From positions 1 to 16,351 of the forward strand of contig CAMLNE010000050.1 in assembly GCA_946481265.1 (NCBI GenBank): a stretch of 16,351 nt of DNA, read 5' to 3'. Position 1 is the first letter of the stretch, and each line of letters begins with the position of its first letter. The notes beneath the pieces were generated by a model, which was not told where the DNA came from, searched no databases, and was given only the letters and a program-made list of their open reading frames with translations. The translations under genes were made by a program, and so were the position numbers. Shown in pieces: positions 7,469 through 14,366 of the stretch. The DNA comes from an uncultured Panacagrimonas sp. GTDB taxonomy: Bacteria; Pseudomonadota; Gammaproteobacteria; Nevskiales; Nevskiaceae.

Positions 7469-8788
7469 ATGAACACCGTGACCCGACCTCTTGCGACCGC
7501 CCTGGCCTTCGCCTTTCTCGCCGTGGCATCCGTTCCACCCGCCACCGCCGACGAGACCTGCAACTCGCCGTACATGGCGCGGCTGATCAAGGGACAGGAG
7601 CAGTTCCTCCACGTGTGGGTCCTGGGCGTCAAGGGAATGGGCGACGGATCGGACAAGCTGGTCACGGTCGACTCGGACCCCAAGAGCAAGACCTACGGCA
7701 CCGTCATCCACACGCTGTCGGTCGGCGGCCGCGGCGAGGCCCATCACATGGGGTTCACGGATGACCGCAAGTACCTGTGGGCCGGACGCCTGGACGACAA
7801 CAAGATCTTCGTGTTCGACGTCGGCACCGACCCGGCGAAGCCGACCCTGGTGCGCACGCTCGACGACTTCGTCGACCAGACCCAGTACGTCGGACCGCAC
7901 ACGTTCTACGCGATGCCGGGCCGCATGCTCGTCGCCGCACTCTCCAACGCCAAGGACCACGGCGGCGAGACCGGGCTTGCCATGTACAGCAATGCCGGCG
8001 AGCTGATCGAAACCTACGACATGCCGCGTGGCGTCAGCGAGATCGGCAAGGGCGATGGATACGGCTACGACATCGCGATCAATCCGCAGCAGAACACGAT
8101 GCTGACATCCAGCTTCACCGGCTGGACCAACTACATGATGGACATGGGCACGCTGATCAAGGACGCGGCCGCCATGAAGAACTTCGGATCGACGATGGTG
8201 GTGTGGGACCTGAAGGCCATGCGGCCGAAGAAGATCCTCGACGTGCCCGGCGCACCGCTCGAGATCCGCTGGAACCTGTCCGGCGGATCCCGCTGGGCCG
8301 TCACGGCCACCGCCCTGACCTCGAAACTCTGGCTGATCAAGCAGGACGACAAGGGCGAATGGCAGGCCATGGACGTCGCCACCGTCGGCGATCCCGCCAA
8401 GATTCCGCTGCCCGTCGACATCTCGATCACGGCCGATGGCAAGGGCCTGTGGGTCAACACCTTCACGGACGGCAAGACCCGCTACTTCGACATGACGAAT
8501 CCCGAGGCGCCCAAGCAGATCTACGAGCACCAGACCGGCAAGCAGGTGAACATGGTGTCGCAGAGTTGGGACGGCAAGCGCGTGTACCTGAGCTCCTCGC
8601 TGCTCGCGAACTGGGATCGCAAGGGCGCGGACGACGAACAGTTCCTGCGGGGCTACGACTGGGACGGCAAGCAGCTGACGCAGCGCTTCGACATCGACTT
8701 CTATGCCCTGAAGCTGGGTCGGGCACATCACATGAAGTTCAGCGCCAAGGCCGACCCGGTGGTGGCCGACGCGGCTTCGAGCCGCTGA
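7469..8788 (+). CDS. mtoX: SBP56-family methanethiol oxidase (exported)
   Basis: The product belongs to the SBP56/selenium-binding protein family (human SELENBP1), whose characterised bacterial member is the copper-dependent methanethiol oxidase MtoX: CH3SH + O2 + H2O gives formaldehyde, H2S and H2O2. The 439-residue protein has a Sec signal (cleavage after PATA, residue 27), then CNSPY with Cys31, followed by a beta-propeller-like sequence. Conserved candidate metal-binding histidines are His92-His93 (GEAHHMGF), His144 (GPHTF), His354 (EHQTG) and His420-His421 (RAHHMKF). GGAG at 7454 precedes ATG 7469. The next genes are a SCO-like copper protein (3-base gap) and a MauG-like dihaem protein, the known mtoX arrangement, which supports methanethiol oxidase over an uncharacterised SBP56 function. 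Confidence 0.9.
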   Translation: MNTVTRPLATALAFAFLAVASVPPATADETCNSPYMARLIKGQEQFLHVWVLGVKGMGDGSDKLVTVDSDPKSKTYGTVIHTLSVGGRGEAHHMGFTDDRKYLWAGRLDDNKIFVFDVGTDPAKPTLVRTLDDFVDQTQYVGPHTFYAMPGRMLVAALSNAKDHGGETGLAMYSNAGELIETYDMPRGVSEIGKGDGYGYDIAINPQQNTMLTSSFTGWTNYMMDMGTLIKDAAAMKNFGSTMVVWDLKAMRPKKILDVPGAPLEIRWNLSGGSRWAVTATALTSKLWLIKQDDKGEWQAMDVATVGDPAKIPLPVDISITADGKGLWVNTFTDGKTRYFDMTNPEAPKQIYEHQTGKQVNMVSQSWDGKRVYLSSSLLANWDRKGADDEQFLRGYDWDGKQLTQRFDIDFYALKLGRAHHMKFSAKADPVVADAASSR

Positions 8789-8791
8789 GCG

Positions 8792-9472
8792 ATGGTGCTC
8801 CGGCTGAACGCGGCGCTGGTCGCCCTGCTGGCCCTGGCAGGCAGCGGCGCGCCCGCGCTGGCCCGCGCCCAGGTGGAGCCGCAGCGGCCGGTCCAGGATT
8901 TCGTGCCGCCGCCCGCCGGCAGCTATCACCTGCCGCCGATCCAGGACGCGGCGAACGGCTGGGTACTGGAGGGAAACTACTTTCCCCGCCGCCTCTCGAG
9001 CTATACCCACGACGCGTTCACGCTGCTGACCTTCGTCTACACCTATTGCTCGGACCCGATCGGCTGTCCGCTGGCCTATGCGACGCTGCACTCGGTCAAG
9101 TCGGGCGTGCTCCAGGATCCATCGCTCAAGGGCAAGGTGCGCCTCGTGTGCCTTTCGTTCGATCCCACCCACGACACGCCCGAGGCCATGCGCCTCTACG
9201 GCGGCAGCCATGCACGCGATACCGCCCTGCCCTGGCACTTCCTGACCACCTACTCGATGACCACGCTCAGGCCCATCCTCGAGGGCTACGGCCAGGACAT
9301 CGAGGTGGTCCATGATGCCGACGGCAAGCCGACCCGGGCACGAACCCACATGCTCAAGATGTTCCTGCTCGATCGCGAGGCGAAGGTGCGGGAGATCTAC
9401 AGCGCGGCGTTCCTGCAGCCGGAGGTCATCCTCAACGACCTGCGGACCCTCGCGATGGAGCAGGCGCGCTAG
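8792..9472 (+). CDS. SCO1/SenC-like copper protein with CX5C motif
   Basis: SCO1/SenC proteins are thioredoxin-fold, envelope-located copper metallochaperones. The 226-residue product has an N-terminal signal or anchor (hydrophobic to about residue 24). The fold is indicated by FTLLTFVYTYC, LVCLSFDPTHDTPE and TTYSMTTLRP. The usual metal motif CXXXC is replaced by CSDPIGC, so Cys86 and Cys92 are five residues apart; the distal ligand is probably His186 in RTHMLKMFLLD. It starts three bases after the mtoX stop with no clear ribosome binding site, so it is probably translated by coupling. The likely task is delivering copper to MtoX, inferred from the known mtoX neighbourhood. A redox role is the alternative. 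Confidence 0.85.
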   Translation: MVLRLNAALVALLALAGSGAPALARAQVEPQRPVQDFVPPPAGSYHLPPIQDAANGWVLEGNYFPRRLSSYTHDAFTLLTFVYTYCSDPIGCPLAYATLHSVKSGVLQDPSLKGKVRLVCLSFDPTHDTPEAMRLYGGSHARDTALPWHFLTTYSMTTLRPILEGYGQDIEVVHDADGKPTRARTHMLKMFLLDREAKVREIYSAAFLQPEVILNDLRTLAMEQAR

Positions 9473-9495
9473 CGGACGCTCGGCAACAGCCCCCC

Positions 9496-10647
9496 ATGCC
9501 GAGCAGACCGCATCCCTGGCGTATGGCGCGAGCCCTGGAAATGCTCGCGCTGGCCGCGCTGCTGATCGCGGCCCCCGCCCTTCAGGCAGATTCGAATCCG
9601 AATCCGAATCCGGCAGCGTCGGTCATGCTGGGCCTGCCGCCGATGGACCACGATGAGGCGACGGACGCACAGCGCGAACTGGGACGTCGCCTGTTCTTCG
9701 ACCGGCGGCTGTCCTTCAACGGCACCATGTCGTGCTCGATGTGCCACGTCCCGGAACAGGGCTTCGGTTCGACCGCGTCGCGCACCGCGATGGGCATCGA
9801 GGGCCGGAGCCTTCCGCGCAATGCGCCGACCCTTCTCAACGTGGGCTGGGTCACGCGACTCTTTCACGACGGGCGCGAGAACTCGCTCGCGACCCAGGCC
9901 TGGGCACCGCTGCTGAATCCGCTGGAAATGGCCAACCCCTCGGTCGGCTTCGTGCTGGAAAGGCTGTCGGGCATTCCGGAATACCGGGATCGCTTCCTGG
10001 CGGCATACGGAAGCAGCCAGCCGACGATGAGCGGGGTGGGCGAGGCACTGCAGGCGTTCGAGCGATCGCTGGTCGCGGCCGGATCGCGCTTCGACCGCTG
10101 GCGATACGCCGCGGAGGCGGACGCGCTGAGCGCGGTCGAGCAGGCCGGCTACCGGCTGTTCGTCGGCAAGGCCGGCTGTTCCGCCTGTCACCTGGTGGGC
10201 GAGCGCTTCGCCCTGTTCACCGACCAGGGCTACTACGCCACCGGCGCATCGCTTGCCACGCCCGAGGGTGGCGCCCACCAGGTGGCGCTGTCCTCCACCA
10301 CCACGGTGGAGGTCGCCGATGTGGAGCTTGCCGCGTTCGTCGCTCCCGCGGCGACCGACCTGGGGCGCTTCGAGATCACCCTGGATCCGGCCGATCGCTT
10401 CGCCTTTCGCACGCCCACGCTGCGCAACATCGAGCGGACCGCACCGTACATGCACGATGGATCGCTGGCAGACCTCGAGGCCGTGGTGTCGTTCTACGAC
10501 CAGGGGGGCAAGGCGGTGCCGAACAAGAGTGCGCTGGTTCGTCCGCTCCATCTGACGGCGCCCGAGCAGCGCGCCCTGGTCGCGTTCCTCAAGGCGCTGA
10601 CCTCGCCGGCGGTGGATACGCTGCCGGCACAGCTTCGGGCGGAGTAG
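9496..10647 (+). CDS. Dihaem cytochrome c peroxidase / MauG-family protein
   Basis: This 383-residue protein has a Sec signal (cleavage near PALQA, residue 31), then CSMCH at 80-84 and CSACH at 228-232, the two haem sites of the bacterial CCP/MauG family. Family segments include GRRLFFDRRLS, LFHDGRE and TPTLRNIERTAPYMHDGS. Members either reduce H2O2 with cytochrome c electrons or, like MauG, oxidise residues of a partner protein to mature it. In the mtoX setting both are reasonable: removing the H2O2 made by MtoX, or a maturation step. I cannot separate them by residues. The start at 9496 is 23 bases after the SCO gene; ATG 9523 (MARALEML) is an alternative start. Confidence 0.9.
   Translation: MPSRPHPWRMARALEMLALAALLIAAPALQADSNPNPNPAASVMLGLPPMDHDEATDAQRELGRRLFFDRRLSFNGTMSCSMCHVPEQGFGSTASRTAMGIEGRSLPRNAPTLLNVGWVTRLFHDGRENSLATQAWAPLLNPLEMANPSVGFVLERLSGIPEYRDRFLAAYGSSQPTMSGVGEALQAFERSLVAAGSRFDRWRYAAEADALSAVEQAGYRLFVGKAGCSACHLVGERFALFTDQGYYATGASLATPEGGAHQVALSSTTTVEVADVELAAFVAPAATDLGRFEITLDPADRFAFRTPTLRNIERTAPYMHDGSLADLEAVVSFYDQGGKAVPNKSALVRPLHLTAPEQRALVAFLKALTSPAVDTLPAQLRAE
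9594..9611 (+). repeat. (GAATCC)x3 hexanucleotide repeat in the MauG-like gene
   Basis: Three tandem GAATCC units encode the NPNPNP stretch directly after the predicted signal cleavage site. Gain or loss of units would keep the frame and only change linker length. It is too short to be called phase-variable. Confidence 0.8.
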
Positions 10648-10914
10648 ACGCGCCAGGGGGATCGTTCGGATCGCGACCCAAGGGAGCAGAGCAAGCGCAG
10701 AAGGGGAGCCTGGCCTTCCTGGTCAACACGCGGCCGATACCGGCCGGGCGCCCCGCGGGCAGATGACGGGATAGGAGCGCAGATGGCATCCGGCGGCTGG
10801 CCGCCGGATCCGGCGTGTCGAGGGTCCGGCGGCCGCGCGCCGCCATTTCCGGCGGAAATGGTGGATCGCCACCGCAGGCCCGCAAGGCGGCGGGCGTCGT
10901 TCCTCGGAACGGGG
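10648..10914. terminator. Hairpin-rich region between convergent genes
   Basis: The 267 bases between the convergent mauG-like gene and the membrane-protein gene hold no gene I can support. They contain several perfect short inverted repeats: ATCCGGCGG/CCGCCGGAT at 10788-10796 and 10801-10809; CCATTTCC/GGAAATGG at 10843-10850 and 10854-10861; CGTTCC/GGAACG at 10898-10903 and 10906-10911, the last lying just beyond the minus-strand stop codon. None has a good U-tract, but together they plausibly stop transcription from both sides. The first 130 bases show nothing notable. Confidence 0.45.
10841..10863. repeat. Inverted repeat with CGCCATTTC/GAAATGG arms
   Basis: CGCCATTTCC (10841-10850) and GGAAATGGTG (10854-10863) pair around a GGC loop with one G-T wobble. 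The arm CGCCATTTC is identical to that of the larger stem-loop at 7324-7383, so related structures lie on both sides of the mtoX-SCO-mauG module. Confidence 0.6.
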
Positions 10915-11331
10915 CTAGCTTGGTCCGCGAGCGGCGTCCGGCACCGCTGCAGCCGAGCCTGCGCTCGGCAGCAGGAACCAGAGCACGCCCGCCATGATGA
11001 ACAGCGCCGGGACGTCGCCAATCAGGTTTGCATGCTCGTGGTGATCATTGGTGGCCTGCACGGCCATGATCGCCGCATGCACGATGCTCGACCAGATCGT
11101 GAACTGGATGAGGCTCCGGTGCTCGCGGGGCTTTCGCGATGCGATCACCAGGAAGACACCGAGCGTTGCGTAGACCCCCTGGATCATCTGCTCGTACTCC
11201 GTCTGCCTGGGTTCCCACGCCCAGCCATCGGGCCAAAGCCAGTTCATCAGCGGATAGAGCCCGACCAGAAGAAACAGGCCGAAGATCATCAGGGCCCACC
11301 GCAAGAACCGCTCTCGCGTTTCGTCGCTCAT
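10915..11331 (-). CDS. Small four-helix membrane protein, unknown function
   Basis: Reading from ATG at 11331 the protein is 138 residues (MSDETRERFLRW...), preceded on its strand by a purine-rich GAACGGGGGG. Four hydrophobic segments are visible: about 12-32, 49-66, 74-92 and 102-120. Recognisable features are LYPLMNWLWPDGWAWEP, YEQMIQGVYATLGVFL, FTIWSSIVHAAIMAVQA and GDVPALF, a pattern I associate with small DUF6632-like inner-membrane proteins; that label is from memory and not checked. The frame is open for 20 codons further upstream (to 11391), but those residues do not look like a membrane-protein N-terminus. It converges on the mauG-like gene and is the last gene of the leftward set, about 355 bp from the RidA gene, so cotranscription is doubtful. 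Confidence 0.75.
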   Translation of the reverse strand: MSDETRERFLRWALMIFGLFLLVGLYPLMNWLWPDGWAWEPRQTEYEQMIQGVYATLGVFLVIASRKPREHRSLIQFTIWSSIVHAAIMAVQATNDHHEHANLIGDVPALFIMAGVLWFLLPSAGSAAAVPDAARGPS

Positions 11332-11686
11332 ACGTCCCCCCCGTTCAATTGCCGCACCGGATCGCAACGTGTCGAACAAGCAAAGCGCCAAACCCCTTTT
11401 CCGGCACGCGCTACGGCACTGCCAAGGACCGCCGGCAGCGCCGCCGGATCATGAACCCCGGCCGCGGCCCGGACAAGGTATTGGCCTGCCGGGGCTGGAC
11501 GATGGAAGAGCCGGCAAGGGGTCTCGCAACTTCAGAGCACGGCCGGCGCCCCGGATGTCCGGGGGAGAACAGGCCAGCTCCCCATGCGTCCCGCGTCACA
11601 TGCAAGCTGCTTTTCCCGCTGCGGGCTTCAAGCCAACGCATCCTCCTGGGCCGATGATCCGAGGCATTCTCGTGCCCCTGGCGAGA
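11332..11686. other. Intergenic stretch without recognisable gene
   Basis: About 355 bases separate the membrane-protein gene and the RidA-family gene, both on the minus strand. Frames are open here on both strands, but their translations are Arg/Pro/Gly-rich without any recognisable domain. The region should contain the promoter of the membrane-protein gene and the end of the RidA transcript. I found no clear promoter boxes or strong terminator; a small GC palindrome (CCGGCAGCGCCGCCGG, near 11430-11446) is the only obvious structure. It may be a junction between an older neighbourhood and an acquired catabolic block. Confidence 0.5.
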
Positions 11687-12082
11687 TCAGGCGACAGCGG
11701 TCACCTCGATCTCGATCATCGCGTTGGGCTCAAACAGGGACTTGACGCCCAACAGCGTGCATACCGGCGTGGCACCCGCCTCTGACCAGAGCTTCGACAG
11801 CTCGCCCATGTTCGCCATGATCCCGTCGACGTCGGTCGTATAAAAATTCATCCGCGCGATATTGGATGGCTTCATGCTCGCGGCTGTCAGCAACCCGACG
11901 ACGTTTTCCCAGGCGAGCGTGAACTGCGCCTTGATGTCGCCTGGGTGCATGGATCCGCCATTGGCATCGTTCGAGGTTTGGCCGGAGCAGTACAGCACGC
12001 GTTGCCCGTTCGTCACTTCGATGGCGTGATTGATGTGAAAGCCGTTGAGCCACGTCTGCGGGTTGATAGGTTTCATCTGCAT
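11687..12082 (-). CDS. RidA/YjgF/UK114-family protein lacking the deaminase arginine
   Basis: The 131-residue product has the trimeric RidA fold signature: VLYCSGQTSNDANG, an ALENV-like segment (FTLAWENVVGLL), IARMNFYTTD and the C-terminal IEIEVTAVA. In E. coli RidA, Arg105 seven residues before IEIE binds the 2-aminoacrylate carboxylate; here that position is Leu116, so enamine deaminase activity is not expected and the protein fits the arginine-lacking Rid subfamilies found in catabolic operons. AAGGAG lies nine bases upstream of ATG 12082; an in-frame ATG at 12076 is possible. It is the last gene after the monooxygenase and hydrolase, 19 bases from the latter. The role may be hydrolysis of an unstable product of the monooxygenase, which is inference. 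Confidence 0.85.
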   Translation of the reverse strand: MQMKPINPQTWLNGFHINHAIEVTNGQRVLYCSGQTSNDANGGSMHPGDIKAQFTLAWENVVGLLTAASMKPSNIARMNFYTTDVDGIMANMGELSKLWSEAGATPVCTLLGVKSLFEPNAMIEIEVTAVA

Positions 12083-12101
12083 GATGTTGCGCTCCTTGTG
12101 G

Positions 12102-13010
12102 TTACCGATCGAGATGCTGTTGCAGGAACGCGGCGACCTTTTCGATCGCCTCCGTGCATTCCGGCAGGGTGGGATATAGCTGAAAGACGTGGAAGAGGTG
12201 CGGCCACTCGTCGAGCTTCACACTGATGCCGGCCTTGCGCGCGCGCGCAACGAACCGGCGCGAGTCGTCGAGCAGGACCTCGGCAGTCCCGACCTGCAAG
12301 TACAGCGGAGGTAGTCCGGCGAGATCCTCGAGGTCGGCGTAAAGCGGCGAAGCAAGCGGTTGGGTGCCGTCCGCGGGGCCCAAATACATGCGTGCCATCT
12401 CGCGCAAGCCATGGCGAGTGATCAGAACGTCCGGATGTTCCGGGTCGCTGCCCGTCAAGGAAAGATCCATCCAGGCCGAGAAGCAGATACCACAGGCAGG
12501 CAGCGGCAGGCCAAGGGATCGGGCACGCAGCATCGTCGACACCGTCAGGCCGCCACCGGCCGAATCTCCGGCGAAGGCGATGCGCTGCGCATCGTGCTTG
12601 TACGTTTCCATCACCCATTGGTAGACGTGCACGCAATCATCCAGGGCAGCGGGAAAAGGATGCTCCGGGCCGCGGCGGTATTCGACGAACAGAACACCGG
12701 CGCCTGACGCACGGGAGATGCGCGAGCACAGTTCCCGGTGAGAATGCGCCGAGCCGATGACGAATCCCCCGCCATGAAAGAACAGGACGATGTGATGCGT
12801 GTTTGCGCCCGGAGCAGTGATCAGCTCGCACGACACGCCGTCGGCGTCGATCGTCTTCACTTGCACGTCGGAGGGAGTGGGAAACATCTCGCGAAAATCG
12901 TCGAAACCCTTGCGTGCCTCTGCCAGCGGCATGGGCACTGCGGCGATCTGCGCCAGCAGCGGATGCGCGCGCAGCTGTTCGACCAGGGGAGCCAGTTGTT
13001 CGCTGGGCAT
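12102..13010 (-). CDS. Alpha/beta hydrolase, hormone-sensitive lipase (HSL) family
   Basis: HSL-family (type IV) carboxylesterases hydrolyse short acyl esters or lactones. The 302-residue product shows the HGGG oxyanion motif (79-82), the YRRGPEHPFPAALDD segment (from 111), the nucleophile Ser150 in GDSAGG, the LPPLYLQVGTAEVLLDD segment and His274 in HLFHVF as likely catalytic histidine. The acid residue is Glu244 (GTAEVLLDD) where many relatives have Asp. No signal peptide is seen, so it is cytoplasmic. Start 13010 (MPSEQLAPLV) is chosen over an upstream in-frame ATG at 13061 because GGAG lies seven bases before it and the longer form would overlap the monooxygenase gene. It may cleave an ester or lactone made by the monooxygenase. 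Confidence 0.9.
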   Translation of the reverse strand: MPSEQLAPLVEQLRAHPLLAQIAAVPMPLAEARKGFDDFREMFPTPSDVQVKTIDADGVSCELITAPGANTHHIVLFFHGGGFVIGSAHSHRELCSRISRASGAGVLFVEYRRGPEHPFPAALDDCVHVYQWVMETYKHDAQRIAFAGDSAGGGLTVSTMLRARSLGLPLPACGICFSAWMDLSLTGSDPEHPDVLITRHGLREMARMYLGPADGTQPLASPLYADLEDLAGLPPLYLQVGTAEVLLDDSRRFVARARKAGISVKLDEWPHLFHVFQLYPTLPECTEAIEKVAAFLQQHLDR

Positions 13011-13029
13011 GAGTCGTCTCCAGGTGTGA

Positions 13030-14157
13030 TCAGAGCATGAACGGTGGTGGAAAGACGCCAAGGTCCTCGTAGGTGCTCTGTCGCACCACGTCGTCCGGAT
13101 TCCGGAACTCCGGAATGACGTACTTGCCGAAGTACTCCAGTGATTCCATGATCTGGCGATGGCCGTTCCCGTCGATGCGGAAGATCACCTCGTCGATGCC
13201 CATTTTCTCAACACGCTTGACCTGCTCGATGATGTGATCCGGCGTGCCGTTGAGCACCTGCGGCAGGTGGTCGTTCATCCACTCGAGATCATCCTCGTGG
13301 CCGGCGATGAGTTTTTTCCAGTCGTTGAGGTAGGCATAGTCGGCGCTCTTCTCGCTGGTGCTGCCGAAGAACGCGACCAGGAATTTCATGAAGCCCAGGC
13401 AGGACGGCCGCACTTTTTCCAGCGCTTCCTTCTTGGTCGCCGCGCACTGGCCGCCCAGGAACAGGCGCGCGATCGAGCGGTTCCGCGTCCCGCCGGGGAT
13501 CGGTGTCGCCTCGTTGGCTGCCGCGTGGTAGCGGCGGACCGCCTCTTCGACGTGGTCCCATCCGTAGACAGTAAAAGACATCACGCCCAGTCCCATGCGG
13601 GCCGCCTGCTCGTGCGTCGCCAGACCGGTTGATGAGACGAAGGTGCGCGGAAACTGGCGCTGCAACAGACGCGGCCACACCCGAACCGGATGCACCTTGT
13701 ACAGGTCGCTGTGATGCTCGACGGTTTCCTGCGTGAGCGCTTTGATCACCAGGCGCAGGCTTTCCTCCCATTCCGCGGTGGTCTTGGCGGCGTCCACCTC
13801 GAAAGCCTGAACCACGTGCGGGTTGTTGCCGCGCACGGTCCCGATCTCGAGGCGCCCGTCGGAGATGACGTCGATGGTGGCCAAGCGCTCGGCCACGCGC
13901 AGCGGGTGATTGAACTTGAGCATCACCGAGGACATCGTCCGCAGCTTGATCCTGGAGGTCGCTTGCGCGACGGCGCCGTAGAGCACCTCCGGCGCTGAAG
14001 TCGTCGCCACGGGCCCGGTGAAGTGCTGCTCCGAACAGCCCCACACGTCGAAGCCCATCTCTTCGGCGTATTGGGCCTCGCGAATCACTTCCTTGTAGCG
14101 CTGCGCCACCGAGTAGCCACGCGGCGTGTCGGCTTCCGTGAACAATCCAAATTTCAT
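13030..14157 (-). CDS. Luciferase-like (LLM class) flavin-dependent monooxygenase
   Basis: LLM-class enzymes use reduced flavin and O2 to oxygenate varied substrates by Baeyer-Villiger, sulfonate-cleaving or ring-opening chemistry. The 375-residue product has the family N-terminus MKFGLFTEAD, the EQHF motif (43-46, usually EHHF), TSAPEVLYGAVAQAT and NHPLRVAERLATIDVISDGR (83-102), followed by EIGTVRGN; the TIM-barrel fold follows. The C-terminal part (FRIDGNGHRQIMESLEYFGKYVIPEF) matches typical family ends. GAGGAG lies seven bases upstream of the ATG. It is the first gene of a leftward operon and divergent from a sigma-54 activator. No dedicated flavin reductase is seen in the window. The substrate cannot be read from the sequence. 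Confidence 0.9.
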   Translation of the reverse strand: MKFGLFTEADTPRGYSVAQRYKEVIREAQYAEEMGFDVWGCSEQHFTGPVATTSAPEVLYGAVAQATSRIKLRTMSSVMLKFNHPLRVAERLATIDVISDGRLEIGTVRGNNPHVVQAFEVDAAKTTAEWEESLRLVIKALTQETVEHHSDLYKVHPVRVWPRLLQRQFPRTFVSSTGLATHEQAARMGLGVMSFTVYGWDHVEEAVRRYHAAANEATPIPGGTRNRSIARLFLGGQCAATKKEALEKVRPSCLGFMKFLVAFFGSTSEKSADYAYLNDWKKLIAGHEDDLEWMNDHLPQVLNGTPDHIIEQVKRVEKMGIDEVIFRIDGNGHRQIMESLEYFGKYVIPEFRNPDDVVRQSTYEDLGVFPPPFML

Positions 14158-14213
14158 GGTGCGTCTCCTCGAAGGGTTCTTCGGCCTGATTCAAAATCGC
14201 TTGCTCTGAGCAC

Positions 14214-14229
14214 TGCCAGTGCAACGCCC
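14214..14229 (-). promoter_or_regulatory. Weak sigma-54 (-24/-12) promoter candidate for the monooxygenase operon
   Basis: On the minus strand the bases read GGGCGT-TGCAC-TGGCA. The GG and GC dinucleotides are ten bases apart, as required for sigma-54, but several other positions differ from TGGCAC-N5-TTGCA. It would place transcription start about 45 bases upstream of the monooxygenase ATG. The call depends mainly on the divergent sigma-54 activator. Confidence 0.3.
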
Positions 14230-14327
14230 ATGCCGTTGCCGAAAGGCGGGCGAATAGCCCTCTTCAGGCCCAGCTGGTTGCAGATTTGCAACCATCGATG
14301 CAACCGCATTCCGCTTGATGCGTTGCA
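14220..14327. promoter_or_regulatory. Array of TGCAAC half-sites in the divergent regulatory region
   Basis: The region between the divergent monooxygenase and activator genes has a perfect palindrome GGTTGCA-gatt-TGCAACC (14276-14293). Further half-sites are TGCAACC at 14299-14305, CGTTGCA at 14321-14327 and TGCAACG at 14220-14226, with an imperfect CGTTGCC at 14234-14240. Starts of the central sites are 11, 12 and 22 bases apart, close to whole helical turns. The position, roughly 60 to 110 bases upstream of the sigma-54 promoter candidate, suits enhancer sites for the adjacent activator, and the array also lies just before the activator's own start, so autoregulation is possible. Confidence 0.55.
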
Positions 14328-14366
14328 GGATTGCGAAAGGGCCGCACGATCCGGAGAATCGGCCTC

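Noticed and set aside
7430..9349. A 639-codon minus-strand frame opposite mtoX and the SCO gene
   Set aside because: Antisense shadow of two clearly recognisable genes with no domain of its own.
8792..9472. SCO-like gene as the Sox thioredoxin SoxW or a TlpA-like protein
   Set aside because: No CXXC thioredoxin active site; the FDPTHDTPE segment, the distal His and the mtoX neighbourhood fit SCO.
13030..14157. Monooxygenase as SfnG (dimethylsulfone monooxygenase) with SfnR as the sigma-54 regulator
   Set aside because: It would suit the methylated-sulfur theme, but the N-terminus and EQHF motif look like luciferase-type proteins and the activator has a large GAF-containing N-terminal part that SfnR lacks.
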